Source: Candidatus Bipolaricaulota bacterium (lineage in GTDB: Bacteria; Bipolaricaulota; Bipolaricaulia; UBA7950; UBA9294). From it: 9,482 nt of DNA. A program made the position numbers and the translations under genes. Positions 5,443-9,482 of this stretch are shown in pieces; within the stretch, counting starts at the first letter, position 1; every line of letters begins with the position of its first letter. The stretch lies in the NCBI GenBank assembly GCA_030612485.1, contig JAUWNS010000083.1:1-9482 (forward strand), in the 5' to 3' direction. The notes under the pieces were generated by a model. It was not told the DNA's origin. It searched no databases and saw only the letters and a list, made by a program, of their open reading frames with translations.

Positions 5443-8400
5443 ATGAAGAGGCGATATTTATTGGCGAGCGTACTAGCGATTCTGCTCGTTTCTTCCTTCG
5501 CCCTCTCAATTTGGGCGACCAATGCGGAGATCTACTTCGCGTCGGACAAGAACGGACAGAATCGAGTCACGAAGATCCAGGAAGGGGACGAGATCTGGAT
5601 CGCCGTCTTCGACCCAGATGAAGATATCGATTGTGATGTGCGCGATAAGACCTGGACAGACGTCAAGGTAATAGACGCGAAGACCGGTGCCCACATTGTG
5701 TGGAAGAGCTATCTCGATGCGAACGGAGTCGATACGGATGACGATGGTGTCGGGGATACCCCATACGGTGAAGCTGGTTACAAACCGCATAAGGGACACT
5801 ACCCCGGCAACACAATGGGGTACCTAGGTGAAGACTACCTGGAGGAGACAGATTCTTCCACAGGATTGTTCGTGAGCAAGCGCCCGTTCCAGATTGGAAC
5901 CCGCGCGAATTTCGGGTCTGACGGCCGCGGACAGACACACATCGTCGGTCCATATGCCGGTGGTGGCCCTGCAGGATCGATTGAACCGACCGACTTCGAG
6001 TGGGGAAACTATCTCTATGCAGATCAAGATAACGATGGATTTGGAGATAACAGGGTATGGGTCGATGCTGAGGATCCACCTGTATTTGTAGACGCCACTG
6101 CAACCCCGACCCCGCCTGGGAACGCCTATCTCCCGGGTGATGTCGGTGCTATAGCTGAAGAAGACTACGTCCTCGGCCGGTTCGAGAACATGGATACCGT
6201 GGTGGGGCTGTACGTTGACCAGAACGATGCGAGTGACGTGACAGTGACAATGGGGAAGATCATCGATACCAAGGCGACAATCTCTTGGGGGCAAGGGGTG
6301 TACAAGGATGCCAACGAAGCGGCGACGATAACAGTGGCCGATCCGGACGAGAACATCAATTGCAACAAGGTTGAGTTCGTTCCGATCTTCATCATTGTGA
6401 ATCCCGGTTCCTGGAATCCGTTGAGTGCTACTAGCGCAACCAACTTCTGCATGCTCAAACGCTACGGGGGTGTAATCGACACAGGTAATCCTGCGACGGT
6501 GGGACCGGGAGCGATGGTCTGGTACAACATCTATGACAGCGGGTTGACAACAGCTGATGTGAACCTCTCTGCGAACGGGAGTAATCAGCCGAACATAGAT
6601 GGGGCTTATTACATCGAGTATCCGACAGCCGATGATGGCAATGTGACCTCATTCGATACAGCGAGCGCTTCTGGAGTGACGCGTGTGATGTTCTACGCAC
6701 AGGAGACCGGAGCTGATACAGGGATCTTCCAGCTAAATCTGAACAGTATCCTCGGAGACCTTGGATTCAAGTCACTAAGGGTGCGCGACGTGCTCGTAGC
6801 GTACTACGTCGACCCGAACGACCAAGACGACTTCAGACTCGCCACGGCATACATCGAGGAACGACAGCACAGCATCACCCGTTTTACCAATGCAAGTCGG
6901 GAGGATACGGATGAGTTCTGGATCGGACGCGATCCGGTCTACGTGGAAGTGGTCGATGCCAACGCTAACATCGATTCTTGCTGCCCGGATCAAGTGGTTG
7001 TACACATCTGCGATCCACATGAAGTTGACGATTCCGAGTGGTTGATCCTTGATGAGATGTCCTCTAACTCACCGATGTTTTTCATCAACCAGGGATTGCA
7101 GCTCCAATCGGTGTGGGACGCCTTGGGCGTTGGTCTTGCCGGTTCCAATGGCGGATATCAGTTGAACCTCGATAACTGGAAGATCGAGGGATTTAACGAG
7201 GACACTATCTACGCGCGCTACAACGATGTCACCTATACCGATGTCGACATGAGCGGCCTTGGGGATATGGATACTGATACGGCCTTCCCTCCGATGATCG
7301 ATCACGTCCGTTTGGCGAACGACGTCTCCTTTGATCTGATGCAAATCGCTGATACACAAGTATACGACGGCGAATCACTCAACATGTACTTCCTCGACCG
7401 TCAAGGGAACCGCATTACCGGTTACGTCAACTCCGACTGTGTCTTCATCGAGGTAATCGACCCCGATCAAGACGAGGATCAGTACCGCCGTGAGCGGATC
7501 GACGGGTTCTGGGACGGGACAGCAGGGAACGGGCAGAACCTCCCATTCGCCCCGTGGGCAATCACCGATTGGGGTTGTGACTATGAGCGTGGAAATACGC
7601 ATCCAGTGAACGCGCTCCTCGGTGACACGAACATCTTCAACAACGGGAAGTGGACGAAGCTCTACGTGTTGAACCCGCGAAACGGTCGCTGGGCAGCAGT
7701 CGACCTTCTGGAGACAGGCGTGGGTACGGGCGACTTTGTCAGTGTGACCTGCATCGATCTCGCAAGTCAGTACGGCTGCGTCCCCACGTTGGGAGTCCTG
7801 CCGGGCGATACAATCCTTGCCACCTACCAGGATCCGTCGAATCACTCCGACTACGTCTGGATCGCGATCAAGGTCGGGGTTGGCGGGGGCGGAATTTCCG
7901 GAGGATCGGCAACAACGTTCGTCGATGAGTTTGGGATAGAGGTTGAAGCCTACACGGAAGACGACGATATATACGTGAAGGTAGTCGATTCCTCCCATGC
8001 CGGTGCGAACACCATATCAGGTGCGGTGAAGATTGCCGGCGTAGCCTACGATCTTTCTCCCCTTCCCGACGCGACGGCTGACACGTTTATCACCAACCCG
8101 ATCAGCCTGAACCTCGCTATCGGGGATTCGATCACCGCGACATACACCGATCCGATCGACCCCACGGACACTTCATTCGACACGATCTCGATCGTTCCTT
8201 CCGAGCTTTCGGTCGAGAGCTTCTATGCAGGCCCAAACCCGTTCGTGGGTGAAACCGCCTTTGCGTATCACGGAAGTGGGATCGCCACGACCTTCTCGAT
8301 TGAGGTCTACGACCTCTCCGGGCATCTGGTGTGGACAAAGGAGGGCACGGACGTCTCGAAGATTCCTTGGAACGGGGTCAACGAGGACGGAAAGACTCTT

Positions 8401-8487
8401 GCCAACGGCCCCTATATCTACGTGGCAATGGCAACGGATGGGACGAATACCTTCACAGCCAAGGGAACAGTCTTTATTAACCGGTAA
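5443..8487 (+). CDS. Giant secreted Ig-like repeat surface protein with FlgD-like C-terminus
   Basis: A 1014-residue exported protein, probably a structural surface-layer or matrix component; no enzyme motif is seen. The signal peptide is about residues 1-28 (MKRR start, hydrophobic core, ATNA before the mature EIYF). The body is acidic and made of diverged beta-sandwich-type modules. One recurring motif is VxVxDxxxNI-like (near 51-64, 295-307, 500-513, 667-674, 843-855). The other is GDxIxAxYxDPxDxxD-like (near 447-463, 585-594, 787-800, 893-909). Two Asp-rich loops (92-105 with DTDDDGVGD, 194-202 DQDNDGFGD) resemble thrombospondin type-3/EF-like calcium loops. A TATPTPP linker lies near 218-225. 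Residues 922-1014 (GPNPF at 930-934, W976, NGPYIYV) resemble the FlgD Ig-like/type-A C-terminal module. There is no IPTL tail, transmembrane anchor or LPxTG motif, which is odd inside an exosortase operon. ATG 5443 is preferred over ATG 5425 because AGGAG (5431-5435) is 7 nt upstream of it. Confidence 0.88.
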   Translation: MKRRYLLASVLAILLVSSFALSIWATNAEIYFASDKNGQNRVTKIQEGDEIWIAVFDPDEDIDCDVRDKTWTDVKVIDAKTGAHIVWKSYLDANGVDTDDDGVGDTPYGEAGYKPHKGHYPGNTMGYLGEDYLEETDSSTGLFVSKRPFQIGTRANFGSDGRGQTHIVGPYAGGGPAGSIEPTDFEWGNYLYADQDNDGFGDNRVWVDAEDPPVFVDATATPTPPGNAYLPGDVGAIAEEDYVLGRFENMDTVVGLYVDQNDASDVTVTMGKIIDTKATISWGQGVYKDANEAATITVADPDENINCNKVEFVPIFIIVNPGSWNPLSATSATNFCMLKRYGGVIDTGNPATVGPGAMVWYNIYDSGLTTADVNLSANGSNQPNIDGAYYIEYPTADDGNVTSFDTASASGVTRVMFYAQETGADTGIFQLNLNSILGDLGFKSLRVRDVLVAYYVDPNDQDDFRLATAYIEERQHSITRFTNASREDTDEFWIGRDPVYVEVVDANANIDSCCPDQVVVHICDPHEVDDSEWLILDEMSSNSPMFFINQGLQLQSVWDALGVGLAGSNGGYQLNLDNWKIEGFNEDTIYARYNDVTYTDVDMSGLGDMDTDTAFPPMIDHVRLANDVSFDLMQIADTQVYDGESLNMYFLDRQGNRITGYVNSDCVFIEVIDPDQDEDQYRRERIDGFWDGTAGNGQNLPFAPWAITDWGCDYERGNTHPVNALLGDTNIFNNGKWTKLYVLNPRNGRWAAVDLLETGVGTGDFVSVTCIDLASQYGCVPTLGVLPGDTILATYQDPSNHSDYVWIAIKVGVGGGGISGGSATTFVDEFGIEVEAYTEDDDIYVKVVDSSHAGANTISGAVKIAGVAYDLSPLPDATADTFITNPISLNLAIGDSITATYTDPIDPTDTSFDTISIVPSELSVESFYAGPNPFVGETAFAYHGSGIATTFSIEVYDLSGHLVWTKEGTDVSKIPWNGVNEDGKTLANGPYIYVAMATDGTNTFTAKGTVFINR

Positions 8488-8505
8488 TCCTAAGGAACGT
8501 GTGAC

Positions 8506-8544
8506 AATCCTCCGGGATCTTTTGAAAAGTCCCGGAGGATTTTT
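8506..8544 (+). terminator. Strong rho-independent terminator of the surface operon
   Basis: A perfect 12-bp stem, AATCCTCCGGGA (8506-8517) with TCCCGGAGGATT (8530-8541), has a 12-nt loop that is itself partly self-complementary (CTTTTGAAAAG), and its 3' arm runs into TTTTT (8540-8544). It begins 18 bp after the stop codon of the giant protein. The 3' arm contains GGAGGA, the only Shine-Dalgarno-like sequence before the next gene. Confidence 0.92.
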
Positions 8545-8552
8545 GGTACACT

Positions 8553-9146
8553 ATGGCAAACCTCTCTGAGGTAAACCTCTCCGAGAATGAACGTGTTGGT
8601 GCGGTGAAACCCCTTATTCAGGATAAGCCTTCCAAGCTCGGCCGCCGGATCGTGGTGGTGGGTACGACCGGATCCGGGAAGACTACCCTGGCGGGTGACC
8701 TGGCGCAGCGACTTAAGGTGCCACATGTGGAGCTCGACGCGCTTCATTGGGAGCCCGGCTGGGCCGAGGCCCCCATAGAAATCTTCCGTGAGAGGGTCGC
8801 TCGTGCGCTGAGCGGTGAGGCTTGGGTGACCGATGGGAACTACAGCGCAGTGCGCGATATCGTGTGGTCCCGCACGGATACGATCGTGTGGCTTGATTAC
8901 AGCCTCCCTACCATCCTATACCGGCTTACGAGGCGCACCTTCCGAAGGATCTTTACCCGCGAGGAGCTATGGAGCGGAAACAAGGAACGGGTACTCACGC
9001 AGTTTCTCAGTCGCGATTCGATCTTTCTGTGGGCGCTTAAGACATATCGCAGACGAAGAAGGGAATACCCAGAACTCTTTTCTTCTCCCGAGTACACCCA
9101 CCTGCACTCCCCGCATCAGGCGCGGCGTTTTCTTCGTAGCCTGTGA
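8553..9146 (+). CDS. P-loop kinase, FlaR / adenylate-kinase-like family
   Basis: A 197-residue cytoplasmic nucleotide-binding protein. It has a Walker A motif, GTTGSGKTT (37-45), in the usual beta1-loop position; DALHWEPGW (62-70) and WVTDGNYS (91-98), typical of the small P-loop proteins annotated as topology modulation FlaR or adenylate-kinase-related; DTIVWLDYS (109-117); and an Arg-rich lid-like region (124-134) plus RRRRR at 166-170. The substrate is unknown, and the FlaR name does not prove a role in DNA topology. The first 30 residues (with NLSEVNLSEN from a 15-bp DNA repeat at 8559/8574) precede the conserved fold, so the true start could be downstream, for instance GTG 8604. ATG 8553 has GGAGG 14 nt upstream, too far to be ideal. 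Little room exists for a promoter between the terminator and this start. Confidence 0.82.
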   Translation: MANLSEVNLSENERVGAVKPLIQDKPSKLGRRIVVVGTTGSGKTTLAGDLAQRLKVPHVELDALHWEPGWAEAPIEIFRERVARALSGEAWVTDGNYSAVRDIVWSRTDTIVWLDYSLPTILYRLTRRTFRRIFTREELWSGNKERVLTQFLSRDSIFLWALKTYRRRRREYPELFSSPEYTHLHSPHQARRFLRSL

Positions 9147-9181
9147 GCCAGAGTGTGCAGTATGAAGTTCAGGTTGCAGTT

Positions 9182-9204
9182 CCCGTAACAGATAGGATTA
9201 CGGG
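9182..9204. terminator. Possible weak terminator hairpin after the kinase gene
   Basis: CCCGTAA and TTACGGG form a perfect 7-bp stem 35 bp after the kinase stop codon. No T-run follows on either strand, so this is a stem-loop that may end or protect the transcript rather than a standard intrinsic terminator. Confidence 0.3.
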
Positions 9205-9226
9205 CAAGCTCAGATGACAACTGGTG

Positions 9227-9255
9227 GAGCCTACGTGAACGATGAGAGAACTTTT
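9227..9255 (+). repeat. Degenerate 29-bp direct repeat, copy 1
   Basis: This copy begins GAGCCTACGTGAACGATG and ends GAACTTTT. It shares the GA-CC-A-GTGAA-GA core and the GAACT end with copies 2 and 3, all in the same orientation and without gaps over 29 bases. On the minus strand, copy 1 reads as peptide SSLIVHVGS, parallel to the other copies. Confidence 0.5.
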
Positions 9256-9340
9256 GTCCTAACATGCTCATGGAGCTGAAAACGCTTTCTGAAGCCCATT
9301 TGCATCTTCTTCGCCTCCCCCGCGAGGCGTCCGTGCCAGA

Positions 9341-9369
9341 GACCCGACGTGAATGAAGATGGAACTCTT
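9341..9369 (+). repeat. Degenerate 29-bp direct repeat, copy 2
   Basis: Begins GACCCGACGTGAATGAAG and ends GAACTCTT. It starts 114 bp after copy 1. On the minus strand it reads SSIFIHVGS. Confidence 0.5.
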
Positions 9370-9412
9370 CACAAATGTCACTTTCCTACGCAATTGCAAG
9401 ACTCCAAGAAGA

Positions 9413-9441
9413 GAGCCTAGGTGAATGATTGTAGAACTTTC
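9413..9441 (+). repeat. Degenerate 29-bp direct repeat, copy 3
   Basis: Begins GAGCCTAGGTGAATGATT and ends GAACTTTC. It starts 72 bp after copy 2 and lies near the window edge, so further copies may follow. On the minus strand it reads SSTIIHLGS. Confidence 0.5.
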
Positions 9442-9482
9442 ACTCTGAGGCACACTACTTGGGAGTAATGTGGAGAATGCGA

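Larger units (their letters stand above)
9147..9482. other. Non-coding tail with hairpins and degenerate repeats
   Basis: No gene is supported here. It contains a perfect 7-bp hairpin CCCGTAA/TTACGGG (9182-9188/9198-9204, 9-nt loop) after the kinase stop, without a following T-run; a 6-bp CGCCTC/GAGGCG hairpin (9312-9317/9324-9329); and three copies of a 29-bp degenerate direct repeat listed separately. A minus-strand open frame of about 60 codons across 9268-9453 is explained by the repeats and has no ribosome site that I can see. Confidence 0.55.

Noticed and set aside
7375..7998. Minus-strand frame of 207 codons, and other frames antisense to the giant protein
   Set aside because: These are shadows of the acidic GAT/GAC-rich coding strand and carry no domain.
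9227..9441. CRISPR array
   Set aside because: The three repeats are too diverged, spacing differs (114 and 72 bp), and no cas genes are in the window.

Overview
The window is bacterial: compact same-strand genes, Shine-Dalgarno sites, sigma70-type promoter elements and rho-independent terminators. Its centre is a cell-surface locus: an exosortase of the XrtH type, its usual small membrane partner, one protein carrying an IPTL-CTERM-like sorting tail, and a very large secreted Ig-like-repeat protein. This implies a Gram-negative-type (diderm) envelope. I cannot name the organism. The acidic repeat protein with TDPxDPTD-type motifs and a FlgD-like C-terminus would fit an uncultured lineage such as Bipolaricaulota, but that is a weak guess.

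Layout. Positions 1-270 hold no credible gene, only short CACGAAG-type repeats in inverted copies. Positions 271-585, minus strand, look like an independent non-coding RNA gene: a TTGACA/17 bp/TATACT promoter, about 280 nt rich in predicted helices, and a stem plus T-run terminator. I could not match it to tmRNA, RNase P RNA, SRP RNA, a tRNA or a riboswitch I know. Positions 718-1818 (minus) encode an M24-family Xaa-Pro aminopeptidase with all five metal ligands. The divergent intergenic region 1819-2247 carries two identical 16-bp CRP/FNR-type palindromes, 46 bp apart, upstream of the surface locus.

Positions 2248-8487 (plus) are probably one operon: CARDB + three 146-residue DUF11-like repeats + IPTL-CTERM-like tail; XrtH; XrtH-associated membrane protein (20 nt overlap with xrtH); and the 1014-residue secreted protein. 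A strong terminator follows at 8506-8544. A short P-loop kinase of the FlaR/adenylate-kinase-like type (8553-9146) starts only 8 nt after the terminator T-run, and its only Shine-Dalgarno-like sequence lies inside the terminator stem. Positions 9147-9482 are non-coding and hold two hairpins and three copies of a degenerate 29-bp direct repeat.

How the parts fit: the IPTL protein is exported by its signal peptide, held in the membrane by its C-terminal helix, and presumably processed by XrtH with the help of the associated membrane protein. The large co-encoded protein has a signal peptide but no IPTL tail, so it is either released, assembled onto the surface by another route, or is a partner of the sorted protein. 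The CRP/FNR-like sites suggest the locus responds to a metabolic or redox signal. The points most worth following are the unidentified minus-strand RNA, the twin operator sites, and the unsorted giant protein in a sortase operon.
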